In this document: positions 26,776 through 34,721 of the stretch, piece by piece | Position numbering within the stretch: the stretch's first letter is position 1 | Layout: each line of letters starts with the position of its first letter | DNA from: Paenibacillus brevis | GTDB lineage: Bacteria > Bacillota > Bacilli > Paenibacillales > Paenibacillaceae | NCBI RefSeq assembly: GCF_018919145.1 | Contig: NZ_JAHLQJ010000006.1 | Coordinates: forward strand, 62,001-126,000 | Direction: 5' to 3' | DNA length: 64,000 nt | Notes under the pieces: model-generated | Database searches by the model: none | What the model was told of the DNA's origin: nothing | Seen by the model: only the letters and a program-made list of their open reading frames with translations | Position numbers and translations under genes: made by a program

Positions 26776-27740
26776 CGGCGGCGTGGTGGGTGCTGCCGGT
26801 CGCGTATGCGCTGGACCGGCTGCTGGGTGACCCGCGCTGGCTTCCTCATCCCGTTGTCGGGATGGGGAAGGCGATCTCGCGGGTCGAGGCGGCGCTGCGC
26901 CGCCTGTTCGCGCCCCGGGCCTTGCGGGGCGCGGGGGTGCTGCTGCCGCTGACCGTAGTCGGCGGCAGCTATGGGTTGACCTGGGCGCTGCTATGGCTGC
27001 TGGCCCAGGTCAACCCGTGGCTGGCGGCGCTCGGAGAGGCCGCGCTGATCTGGACCACCATCGCGGCCAAGGGGCTTCGCGATGCAGGCATGGCCGTGTG
27101 CGGCCCGTTGCTCCGCGGTGATCTGCCTGCCGCCAGGCAGGCGCTCAGCATGATTGTGGGCCGCGACACGGACCATTTGGATGCGCCGGAGATTACCCGC
27201 GGCGCAGTCGAGACTGTAGCCGAGAACATTGTGGATGCCGTCGTGTCGCCGCTGTTCTTTGCGTTGATCGGAGGCGCCCCGCTTGCGATGGCCTATCGTG
27301 CGGTCAATACGCTAGACTCCATGGTCGGCTACAAGAATGAACGGTACAAGGACCTCGGCTGGGCTTCCGCGCGTCTGGATGATGTGGCCAATTACATCCC
27401 TGCGCGTTTAACTGCTCTTATGCTTGCCGCAGCGGCGGTCTGTCTGCGTTTGAATGCGCGGGAGGCCTGGAGGGCGGTACGGCGTGATGCATCCAAGCAT
27501 CCAAGCCCGAACAGCGGCTACCCGGAGTCCGCAGTGGCCGGAGCATTGGGAATCCGCCTGGGCGGAGAGAACAGCTATGGAGGACAAGCTTCGTTCAGGG
27601 CTTATATGGGCGAGAAGCGAAGAGAGCTTGAGCCTAATGATATTGCTAAGACAGGAGCATTACTGATGGCTGTCTCCGGGGCCTTCGTGGTGATTGCTGC
27701 AGCCTTGCAATTTTTGCTATCCAGGGGCGTGGCGTGGTAA
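26772..27740 (+). CDS. cbiB: Adenosylcobinamide-phosphate synthase
   Basis: A 322-residue membrane protein with several hydrophobic segments. It attaches aminopropanol phosphate to adenosylcobyric acid. Signatures are ALDRLLGDPRWLPHPVVGMG at the N terminus, VGRDTDHLDAPEITRGAVE in the middle and HPSPNSGYPESAVAGALGI near the C terminus. The frame is open from 26580, but the product of cbiZ occupies that region and ATG 26772 overlaps its stop. Its substrates are exactly the products of cobD and cbiZ. Confidence 0.95.
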   Translation: MTAAWWVLPVAYALDRLLGDPRWLPHPVVGMGKAISRVEAALRRLFAPRALRGAGVLLPLTVVGGSYGLTWALLWLLAQVNPWLAALGEAALIWTTIAAKGLRDAGMAVCGPLLRGDLPAARQALSMIVGRDTDHLDAPEITRGAVETVAENIVDAVVSPLFFALIGGAPLAMAYRAVNTLDSMVGYKNERYKDLGWASARLDDVANYIPARLTALMLAAAAVCLRLNAREAWRAVRRDASKHPSPNSGYPESAVAGALGIRLGGENSYGGQASFRAYMGEKRRELEPNDIAKTGALLMAVSGAFVVIAAALQFLLSRGVAW

Positions 27741-27788
27741 TTCCGTTGCATCCCTGCATCCTGTCCGTAAATGGAGGCGCCGAAGCAT

Positions 27789-28403
27789 ATGGAATGGTGG
27801 TTTATTCGTCATGGATGTACAGAGTGGAACCGGAGCCGGCGTTATCAGGGGCACAGCGATCTTGAGCTGTTGTCCGGTGAAGGGGCAGCTCTTGCGCAGC
27901 TCCCTGCTAAATTAGCGGACATTCAATTCGCGAAGGTTTATTGCAGCGATTTGATACGCTGCCGCGAGACGCTGACCCGCGTTCGTCCCGATCTGGCTAT
28001 GGTTGCGTATTATGATGCCCGAATCCGCGAGCTGAATTTTGGGGAGTGGGAAGGGAAAACCTATGAGGAACTGAAGGATTGCGAGACCTACCGGGAATGG
28101 ATTGATGATCCGGCCTCGCATGTGCCGCCTGGCGGGGAGTCCTGGGAGCAATTTGAATCCAGGGTTGCCGATTTCTACAGTGAGCTTCAGAAGAATGCAG
28201 CTGATCTCTTTCTAAATAATGAGAATGCTGCCTTGCCCGCCTCTGTCCTGATCGTTACCCATGGAGGCGTAATTTCGCTGCTTGCAGGAAAACTGGCTGG
28301 CGGCCGTGACTTTCATGATCCTGACTTCAAAATCGCTCCGGGTGAAATCCTGCGGTTGCAAAGCATGCCAAGCGGTGAGACGGTTCTTTTGCCGCGGACC
28401 TGA
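27789..28403 (+). CDS. cobC: Histidine phosphatase family protein, probable alpha-ribazole phosphatase
   Basis: A 204-residue phosphoglycerate-mutase-like phosphatase. The catalytic RHG motif is at 7-9 (FIRHGCTEWN) and the second His is in VTHGGVISLL. ELNFGEWEGKTYEEL is typical of the family. In the operon with cobD, cbiZ and cbiB the likely role is removal of phosphate from alpha-ribazole phosphate or the cobalamin phosphate. GGAGGCG (27773-27779) is better placed for ATG 27789 than for the in-frame ATG 27771. Assignment of the substrate is from context. Confidence 0.8.
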   Translation: MEWWFIRHGCTEWNRSRRYQGHSDLELLSGEGAALAQLPAKLADIQFAKVYCSDLIRCRETLTRVRPDLAMVAYYDARIRELNFGEWEGKTYEELKDCETYREWIDDPASHVPPGGESWEQFESRVADFYSELQKNAADLFLNNENAALPASVLIVTHGGVISLLAGKLAGGRDFHDPDFKIAPGEILRLQSMPSGETVLLPRT

Positions 28404-28510
28404 TCGTCCGTATTCCATATCAATCGAGCTAAAGAAGCTATGTTGAAGCGCACAAGTGTGTAGTTAACTTAAACCGACACGGAAAGGTCACAGCTAACCC
28501 TTCTCATAAA

Positions 28511-28539
28511 TTGACTGGAACATACGTTCGTATTAAAAT
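28511..28539 (+). promoter_or_regulatory. Promoter with LexA/DinR (SOS) operator for the radical SAM operon
   Basis: TTGACT (28511-28516) and TAAAAT (28534-28539) are 17 bp apart. Positions 28517-28530 inside the spacer read CGAACGTATGTTCC on the minus strand, a full match to the Bacillus consensus CGAACRNRYGTTYC. LexA bound there would block RNA polymerase, giving damage-inducible expression. The start codon is 22 bp downstream of the -10. Confidence 0.85.
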
Positions 28540-28560
28540 GAGAACAAAAGGGAGGCTGTG

Positions 28561-29868
28561 ATGATGGATGTTTATGACAAGCTGACCATCTTGAGCGATT
28601 CGGCCAAATATGATGTGTCTTGTTCCTCCAGCGGGGTAGAGCGGGGAAATACGCCAGGGGGTACCGGCAATACGGCCGGGTGCGGCATTTGCCACAGCTT
28701 CACAGCTGATGGCCGCTGCATCTCTCTGCTTAAGGTGTTAATGAGCAATAGTTGTATTTTTGACTGCAAATATTGCGTCAATCGGCGTTCCAATGATACG
28801 AGACGGGCCATGTTTACACCGGAAGAGCTTGCCGATCTGACGATGAATTTTTATCGCCGGAATTACATCGAGGGATTGTTCCTCAGCTCCGGTATCATGC
28901 GGAACCCTGATTATACGACCGAGCAATTGATTAAGGTGCTGGAGCTGCTTCGGCATACCCATCGTTTTAACGGCTACATCCATGTGAAGGCCATTCCCGG
29001 CGCTGCCCCCGAGCTGATCTCCCGGTTAGGATTGCTGGCTGACCGGATGAGTGTCAATATCGAGCTTCCTACACAGGACAGCTTGCGCCTTCTTGCGCCT
29101 GACAAATCCAAGGAATCGATTCTGAAGCCGATGTCGGCGATTCGTCGGGGCATTCAGGAGAATAGCTTAGATTTGATGAAATACCGCCATGCGCCGCGAT
29201 TTGTCCCCGGTGGACAAAGTACGCAGATGATTGTCGGAGCAACGCCTGACAGTGACTTGAAGATCATCACGCTCACCGAGTCGTTGTACAAGAAATTTCA
29301 ATTGAAACGGGTTTATTTTTCGGCGTATACGCCTGTCATGGAGGATTCGCTGCTGCCTGCACTGAATAGCAAGCCGCCATTATTGCGGGAGCATCGTCTG
29401 TATCAGGCAGACTGGCTGCTGCGCTTCTACGGCTTTGAAGCAAAGGAGCTGCTGGATGAAGGAGCGCCGAATTTCAATCCGTTCATGGATCCGAAGTGCA
29501 ACTGGGCGATGAATCATATCGATCAATTTCCGGTTGAAGTGAATACAGCTCCTTATGACAAGCTGGTTCGCGTACCGGGCATCGGAATCCGGAGCGCGAA
29601 GCGGATCGTTACAGCCAGAAGGGCTGGCCGAATTGACTTCCATGGTCTAAAGAAGCTGGGCGTTGTCTTAAAGCGCGCGCAATACTTCATCACCTGCTCG
29701 GGCCGGCGGCTGGAAGGCTTGAAGGTAAATGAGAGCACCATTCTCCGATCGCTGATTTCCAAGCGGGAATACAGCATGTATTTGCCGAGCCCGCAAGTTG
29801 AGCAGTTATCATTGTTCAGTGATGAGGAGCTTGCTGCCGGAGCGGGCAAGGAAGTGTTGTTGCCGTGA
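28561..29868 (+). CDS. Putative DNA modification/repair radical SAM protein (TIGR03916 type)
   Basis: A 435-residue radical SAM enzyme. The cluster-binding CxxxCxxC is Cys65, Cys69, Cys72 (CIFDCKYCVNRRSND). Extra cysteines at 21, 41, 44 and 53 could hold another site. A helix-hairpin-helix DNA-binding motif lies near 330-356 (VRVPGIGIRSAKRIV). The family is known to occur paired with the protein encoded next, and that partner is sometimes fused to uracil-DNA glycosylase, but the reaction is unknown. GGGAGG precedes a run of possible starts (GTG 28558, ATG 28561, ATG 28564). It heads an operon under a LexA box. Confidence 0.9.
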   Translation: MMDVYDKLTILSDSAKYDVSCSSSGVERGNTPGGTGNTAGCGICHSFTADGRCISLLKVLMSNSCIFDCKYCVNRRSNDTRRAMFTPEELADLTMNFYRRNYIEGLFLSSGIMRNPDYTTEQLIKVLELLRHTHRFNGYIHVKAIPGAAPELISRLGLLADRMSVNIELPTQDSLRLLAPDKSKESILKPMSAIRRGIQENSLDLMKYRHAPRFVPGGQSTQMIVGATPDSDLKIITLTESLYKKFQLKRVYFSAYTPVMEDSLLPALNSKPPLLREHRLYQADWLLRFYGFEAKELLDEGAPNFNPFMDPKCNWAMNHIDQFPVEVNTAPYDKLVRVPGIGIRSAKRIVTARRAGRIDFHGLKKLGVVLKRAQYFITCSGRRLEGLKVNESTILRSLISKREYSMYLPSPQVEQLSLFSDEELAAGAGKEVLLP

Positions 29869-30632
29869 GTTGGACAACTGGAGTGACGTATATCTATGAC
29901 GGCACCTTTGACGGGTTGCTGACTTGCGTCTTTGAGAGCTATGAACGCAAGGAAGAGCTGGCCGATATAAGTTCTGCGGAGGAGCCGCAGGCCGTTCTGT
30001 TTGCGCCGCGGACAGTGGCGACGTGCCAGGCAAAGGCGGAACGGGTCTACGAATCCATAGCGCGCAATATTTCTCCGCAAGCTCAGGATTTGATTCGCTG
30101 CGGCTTTCTTACTTGTGCCCCTCAGAAGGAGCTGCTGATCTACCGCTTCTTGCGGATCGGCTTTCGCGTTGGGGGACAAGTGATGCAAATGCTGACCGAG
30201 CCCTCGATCCATCAGTTGAACAAAGCTGTGCGTCATTTGAAGACGGAAAGTCATGCTTTTATGGGATTTGTTCGCTTCTCGATCCATGATGATGTGCTGG
30301 TAGCAGTGATTGAGCCCAAAAATCAGGTGCTTCCATTGATTGCAGGGCACTTCTGCCAGCGTTTTGCAGGCGATACTTTTTTGATTTATGATAAGAATCA
30401 TGGCGAGGCCTTGATGTATCGCCATGATGCGCGGCCGGAAGATAGATTGATGATGCTGAATGCGGATGAAATTTCCATACCGGAAGCTGACGAGAAAGAA
30501 GAAGGCTATCGGCGGCTATGGAAGCGATTCTATGATACGGTTGCCATTCAAGAACGTATCAATCACCGCGCTCGTTTATCCCATATGCCCAAGCGGTATT
30601 GGGCCCATTTGACGGAAATGCAAGAGGAATGA
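29865..30632 (+). CDS. DUF4130 / TIGR03915 family partner of the radical SAM protein
   Basis: A 255-residue protein that starts with GTG overlapping the radical SAM stop by 4 bp, so the two are translationally coupled. The N terminus (YIYDGTFDGLLTCVFESYERK) and the central HQLNKAVRHLKTESHAFMGFVRF with QVLPLIAGHFCQRF are typical of the family. No catalytic motif is obvious. In some bacteria this partner is fused to a uracil-DNA glycosylase-like domain; here that domain is absent. A role in DNA metabolism is known only by association. Confidence 0.88.
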   Translation: MSWTTGVTYIYDGTFDGLLTCVFESYERKEELADISSAEEPQAVLFAPRTVATCQAKAERVYESIARNISPQAQDLIRCGFLTCAPQKELLIYRFLRIGFRVGGQVMQMLTEPSIHQLNKAVRHLKTESHAFMGFVRFSIHDDVLVAVIEPKNQVLPLIAGHFCQRFAGDTFLIYDKNHGEALMYRHDARPEDRLMMLNADEISIPEADEKEEGYRRLWKRFYDTVAIQERINHRARLSHMPKRYWAHLTEMQEE

Positions 30633-30637
30633 TTTTT

Positions 30638-31663
30638 ATGAAAAGTAGCTGTGAACTAACGGAATATGAATTGGGAGAACAGTGGCGTGCTGGAGTCTGC
30701 ATATATCCCTATGCTTGTCATGAGAGCGAGCGCGATCTGTGCAGGCTGGAGCTGTCGTCTTTATTTGAAGCAGGGACGGATAGTACGCTGTTTAGCAGCC
30801 GATTCGAAGCCAAAAGCGGGTCTAGGAATTACATTCAGAGTCTCAAGATAATTGCTCCGGATCGGAGCCCGTTCATATCCATGCGAGTCGACATCGGGTT
30901 GCAGACCCCAACCTTAGAAGAGCTGCTGGAGCAAGCAGAACACCTTACGCTGAACGAGCGCAGCTTCAAGATCATGTATCTGAAATGCGGAGAAATGCGA
31001 AGCTATGAGGAACAGCGGGAAATGGAGCGGCTTGTTGGCCGGAGAATACAGGGCAAGGCTGAGATGAGATCGCCTGATCTATTGTTTGGATTGCTAGCTT
31101 CTGAAGAGGGATGGCAGCTAGGCATATGCCGGCAGGGGCTTCGCCCTTGGCTTACTCATAAGCATAAGCCGAGCAATTATTCAACAGGTCTGCCCGCAAC
31201 CGTCGCCCGCTCTTTAGTCAATATCGCAGTGCCAGAGCCGGAGGAAATCAAGGTGATTGATCCCTGCTGCGGGATGGGCAATGTCATGATCGAGGCTTTA
31301 TCGATGGGAATTGATATTGTAGGGGTAGATATAAATCCGCTTGCTGTACAAGGTGCGCGGAAAAATCTCAGCTTTTTCGGATATGACCCTGCTGCTTTGG
31401 TGAAGCTTGGGGATATGAACGAAGTGCGTGAACACTATGACTCGGCGATTCTGGATATGCCTTATAATTTATGTTCTGTCCTGCCTGAAAGTGATAAGTT
31501 GAATATGCTGACCAGCTTAGGGCAGATCAGTTCAAGAGCCGTAATTGTAACTACGGAGGAGATCGCAGACTTGCTCCCTGGGTGCGGTTTGCGGGCTATT
31601 GGTTATGCATCCTTAGACAAGGGGAGCTTTAGAAGACATATATGGCTATGTGTAAGAAATTGA
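30638..31663 (+). CDS. Putative nucleic-acid SAM-dependent methyltransferase (TRM11/UPF0020-like)
   Basis: A 341-residue protein. The C-terminal half is a Rossmann methyltransferase: the SAM motif VIDPCCGMGNVMIEAL is near 206-221, the acidic loop is GVDINPLAV, and the catalytic-type motif is DMPYN at 273-277 in place of the usual [D/N/S]PPY. The N-terminal half (1-190) shows no clear THUMP domain. AGAGGA at 30623-30628 favours ATG 30638; ATG 30629 overlaps the upstream stop. It lies third in the LexA-controlled operon, so its target could be RNA or damaged DNA. Confidence 0.8.
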   Translation: MKSSCELTEYELGEQWRAGVCIYPYACHESERDLCRLELSSLFEAGTDSTLFSSRFEAKSGSRNYIQSLKIIAPDRSPFISMRVDIGLQTPTLEELLEQAEHLTLNERSFKIMYLKCGEMRSYEEQREMERLVGRRIQGKAEMRSPDLLFGLLASEEGWQLGICRQGLRPWLTHKHKPSNYSTGLPATVARSLVNIAVPEPEEIKVIDPCCGMGNVMIEALSMGIDIVGVDINPLAVQGARKNLSFFGYDPAALVKLGDMNEVREHYDSAILDMPYNLCSVLPESDKLNMLTSLGQISSRAVIVTTEEIADLLPGCGLRAIGYASLDKGSFRRHIWLCVRN

Positions 31664-31689
31664 GAGGTTAATTCCGATTTTGTCCGATT

Positions 31690-31745
31690 AAGGCCTATAA
31701 ACATTACGTTATATGTTATGTTTATGGGCTTATTTGTTTATTTTT
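31690..31745 (+). terminator. Terminator after the radical SAM operon
   Basis: GCCTATAAACAT and ATGTTTATGGGC pair around a 13-base loop and are followed by a T-rich tract. It closes the three-gene unit before the chemotaxis-like gene. Confidence 0.7.
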
Positions 31746-31843
31746 ATTTAAAACCATATTTTTTTCCTTGGAAAGCACTGTCTATAGCCAGGAATCTATT
31801 TTATAATGTTAGGTAAATTGACATTATAGAACGGAGTGGAGCT

Positions 31844-33232
31844 ATGTTCCGATTTCAATCAGCAGTCAAGAATAAACGCGAGGAGGTTTCTCCGGTTTGG
31901 GAGAAGATGGCCCGGGAATCTTTAGTTGCTGCGGACCGTCTGCAGGCAGCAGTCAGTGAAGTGGATGAAAGCATGGAGCAGCTTCAAGAGCTGTCCGATA
32001 TTTCTTCTGCACTGGACTTGGACTTGAAGGCAGGTAGTGAGCGTTCTTTGGAGCAAATGCAGGAGAGCTTGGCCGTGGTCCAGGAGGTCGCTTCCTCTGC
32101 ACAGAGAATTCAGGAAGCGGCTGATCAGCTGTATCTTCGGAGCGACAAGACACTTCAGGAAGCTTCACGTATTACTCAGGCATTGGCTGAGGCGGATGGT
32201 ACGATCCGCTCGCTGGCAGAATCACAGCAGTCCATTTCCGGTCCATTAGGTGATCTCGAGGACAATACGCGTCTTTTAAACAAGCTGTATGAAGAGCTGG
32301 AAGGAATTGCAGGCGAGGTATCCTTGCTTGCACTAAATGCGTCCATTGAAGCAGCCAGATTGGGAGAGCAGGGCAAAGGCTTCGATGTCGTGGCAAGCCG
32401 GATGCGGCAATTGGCTGAGCAGAGTACAACTGCAATCGGCAATTCGGCTCCGTTGTTTCGCCAGATATCTAATGAAGTATCACGGGTGAAGAATACGATC
32501 AAGCAGGGTCAATCCTCGGCCATGGACGGGGTGGCGCTGTTGAGATCTATGGGAGATGACATTCGATATATTTCCGAGGAGGTTGCCTCTGTGAACGAAC
32601 ACGTTGCGGAGACGGGACGTCTTAGCGAGGAACAATCGGAAATGACCGGCAATATGGAAGTTATGATGCAAGAAGTACATCAGGTGCTTCAAAGCAATAT
32701 CATCCATGTTGATGGGGCGCTGCGGCGCATGGATTCTCAACGAGTACATATTTCCCGGCTGAAGTCGGTAGCCTCAGGACTTCATCTTGCCCAGGATGAG
32801 CTATTATCTTCTCTGCATTCTGTTCGCGGAGTCCTTGATCAACAGGACCGAGGATTGACATCCGCTTATGTGGAGGAGATAGGCCAAGTCTTTGCGGACA
32901 AGCTTCATGCTGAAGCGGTCGGAGGTTCGTATGAGGATATGAATATAGATGCACATCATACAGCGCTAAAATCGTTGTTAGCCAGAGAAGCAGGGTTGGA
33001 GGCGGCCTGGACCAACCGAGCGGATGGAACCTTCGTTGTCTCCATCCCTGAGGCGGGACTGCTGAATGCTAAGGGAAGGGAATGGTTCCGGCAGGCCATG
33101 AAGGGCAGGGCGGTCATATCAGAAGTATATGTGTCGGCGATTACGAAGCAGCGCTGTATTACGCTGGCGGTACCGATTACAAAGGGTGCGGCAGTAGTAG
33201 GAGTTCTGGGAGCGGATTTGTCGCTGGATTGA
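31844..33232 (+). CDS. Soluble methyl-accepting chemotaxis-like protein with C-terminal Cache-like domain
   Basis: A 462-residue protein without transmembrane segments. The coiled-coil signalling domain fills the first three quarters and contains the conserved tip (SLLALNASIEAARLGEQGKG, about 160-179). The last 100 residues resemble a Cache/PDC sensor end (DGTFVVSIPEAGLLNAKGREWF ... LAVPI ... VVGVLGADLSLD, quoted in parts). Sensor after signalling domain and lack of membrane anchors imply a cytoplasmic receptor. GGAGTGGAGCT precedes the ATG. No other chemotaxis genes are nearby. Confidence 0.82.
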   Translation: MFRFQSAVKNKREEVSPVWEKMARESLVAADRLQAAVSEVDESMEQLQELSDISSALDLDLKAGSERSLEQMQESLAVVQEVASSAQRIQEAADQLYLRSDKTLQEASRITQALAEADGTIRSLAESQQSISGPLGDLEDNTRLLNKLYEELEGIAGEVSLLALNASIEAARLGEQGKGFDVVASRMRQLAEQSTTAIGNSAPLFRQISNEVSRVKNTIKQGQSSAMDGVALLRSMGDDIRYISEEVASVNEHVAETGRLSEEQSEMTGNMEVMMQEVHQVLQSNIIHVDGALRRMDSQRVHISRLKSVASGLHLAQDELLSSLHSVRGVLDQQDRGLTSAYVEEIGQVFADKLHAEAVGGSYEDMNIDAHHTALKSLLAREAGLEAAWTNRADGTFVVSIPEAGLLNAKGREWFRQAMKGRAVISEVYVSAITKQRCITLAVPITKGAAVVGVLGADLSLD

Positions 33233-33253
33233 TCAGCTCAGGAGTTGACAGTA

Positions 33254-33282
33254 TTGTGTCTTTATAGCTTTTCCCCTATAAT
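33254..33282 (+). promoter_or_regulatory. Promoter of the cobalamin riboswitch transcript
   Basis: TTGTGT (33254-33259) and a perfect TATAAT (33277-33282) are 17 bp apart, about 40 bp upstream of the aptamer. Confidence 0.65.
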
Positions 33283-33321
33283 CCAATAGAGAAAGAAAGG
33301 TCTGAACAAGAATCGAATAAC

Positions 33322-33512
33322 CTACCTGTTAGGTCCTGAAGCCAGCGTTTTACGTGTGTCTTCAGGTTAAAAGGGAAGCCGGTGCAAATCCGGCACGGTC
33401 CCGCCACTGTAACCAGGGATGAAGCTGCAAGAGGCCACTGCAAGCAAGATTGCTTGACGGGAAGGCGAGCATTCATCGAAACCTGGAAGTCAGGAGACCT
33501 GCCAGCAGGAAG
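33322..33512 (+). promoter_or_regulatory. Adenosylcobalamin riboswitch
   Basis: The conserved core is easily read: AAAAGGGAAGCCGGTGCAAA, then CCGGCACGGTCCCGCCACTG, TAACCAGGGATGAAGC, and the B12 box GAAGTCAGGAGACCTGCC near 33487-33504. It precedes btuFCD-cobTUS. A terminator at 33607-33637 lies between aptamer and first gene, which suits transcriptional OFF control when adenosylcobalamin is plentiful. Confidence 0.93.
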
Positions 33513-33606
33513 CAGACGGTCCTTCGAGGAAAGGATAACGTTCTATCAAAGCCAGCGGAATGCCTGTACATGCTCAGGCTTGCTCCGTGCTCTCTTTGAA
33601 GACGTG

Positions 33607-33637
33607 ACCCTCCCAAGCGGACGGGTTTTTCTTTTTA
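33607..33637 (+). terminator. Expression-platform terminator of the cobalamin riboswitch
   Basis: ACCCTCCC and GGACGGGT form a short stem with one bulge, followed by TTTTTCTTTTT. It lies 100 bp after the B12 box and 68 bp before btuF. Confidence 0.7.
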
Positions 33638-33704
33638 TGTCCCGTTTATTCGTGTTCCGGCATTTCTTGACTACATTACAGATTTATGGGGGAGAGAACG
33701 AATC

Positions 33705-34721
33705 ATGAAAAAATATACTCAGATGTGGGCGCTGGTACTGCTTGCTCTCGTGATTGCACTGACAGGCTGTGGTGCCAAGGAGAACAATAGTGCCGCGACA
33801 AATAACGGAACAAATGCGGTTCAAAATGCTGAAAACGGGAATTCATCCAATACAGCGGATGAACAAGCTGCTGAATCATTAAGCACTGAATATCCGTTAA
33901 CAGTGACCGATGCCTTCGGAGCGGAATTCACCTTTGAAGCTGCGCCAGAGCGCATCGTATCTCTGGCGCCTTCCGAGACGGAAGGGTTGTTCGCGCTGGG
34001 GCTGGATGAGCAGGTAGTGGGGGTATCCGATAATGATGACTATCCGGAAGCGGCTCAGGCCAAGCCGCGGATGGGCGGGTTTCAAATTAATGTTGAAGCT
34101 GTCATCGCAGCCCAGCCTGATTTAGTGCTTGCCGGCAATCTGGTTGGTGAGGACGTGGTGAAGAGCCTTAGTGATCTTGGAATCAAGGTATACCGTTCCA
34201 ATCCGAAGACGGTGGAGCAAGTCATGGAGAATATTCGTACCGTCGGACAAATTACAGACCGGGGACAAGTCGCAGAAGAAGTTATCGCGGGGATGGAAGC
34301 TGAGTTGAAGAAAGTAACTGATGCTGTGCAATCCGTACCGGCTGATCAGAAGAAGCAAGTATACATCGAATTTTCGCCGGGCTGGACGGTTGGCAAGGGT
34401 GAATTCATGGATGAAATGATCACGCTTGCCGGAGGCGTGAACGTCGCTTCCGACATTACCGGCTGGAGCGAAATCAATGAAGAAAACATTATCCAAAAGA
34501 ATCCGGATGTCATTCTGTATGCGCAAAGTGTAATAGATGAAAATAATCGCACATTGGCCGAGATCATCAAGTCGAGAGGCGGATGGGATCAAATTACGGC
34601 GGTGAAGGAAGACCGTGTTGTTGGTCTGGATGACAATCTGTTAAGCCGTCCGGGTCCGCGTGTAACTCAGGGCTTGATCCAGGTTGCCGCAGGGATTTAT
34701 CCGGATCTGATCCAGCCATGA
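33705..34721 (+). CDS. btuF: Cobalamin ABC transporter substrate-binding lipoprotein
   Basis: A 338-residue periplasmic-binding-protein-type lipoprotein (FecB/BtuF family). The lipobox ends at Cys22 (ALTGC), a Asn/Ala-rich linker runs to about 55, and the two-lobed binding domain follows with APERIVSLAPSETEGLFALG and GGWDQITAVKEDRVVGLDD. The family also binds ferric siderophores, but the B12 riboswitch upstream and cobTUS downstream point to corrinoids. GGGGGAGAG precedes the ATG. The permease start overlaps its stop. Confidence 0.88.
   Translation: MKKYTQMWALVLLALVIALTGCGAKENNSAATNNGTNAVQNAENGNSSNTADEQAAESLSTEYPLTVTDAFGAEFTFEAAPERIVSLAPSETEGLFALGLDEQVVGVSDNDDYPEAAQAKPRMGGFQINVEAVIAAQPDLVLAGNLVGEDVVKSLSDLGIKVYRSNPKTVEQVMENIRTVGQITDRGQVAEEVIAGMEAELKKVTDAVQSVPADQKKQVYIEFSPGWTVGKGEFMDEMITLAGGVNVASDITGWSEINEENIIQKNPDVILYAQSVIDENNRTLAEIIKSRGGWDQITAVKEDRVVGLDDNLLSRPGPRVTQGLIQVAAGIYPDLIQP

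Noticed and set aside
33382-33708. A 108-codon plus-strand frame before btuF
   Set aside because: It covers the cobalamin riboswitch and its terminator, so the sequence is constrained as RNA; no ribosome site.
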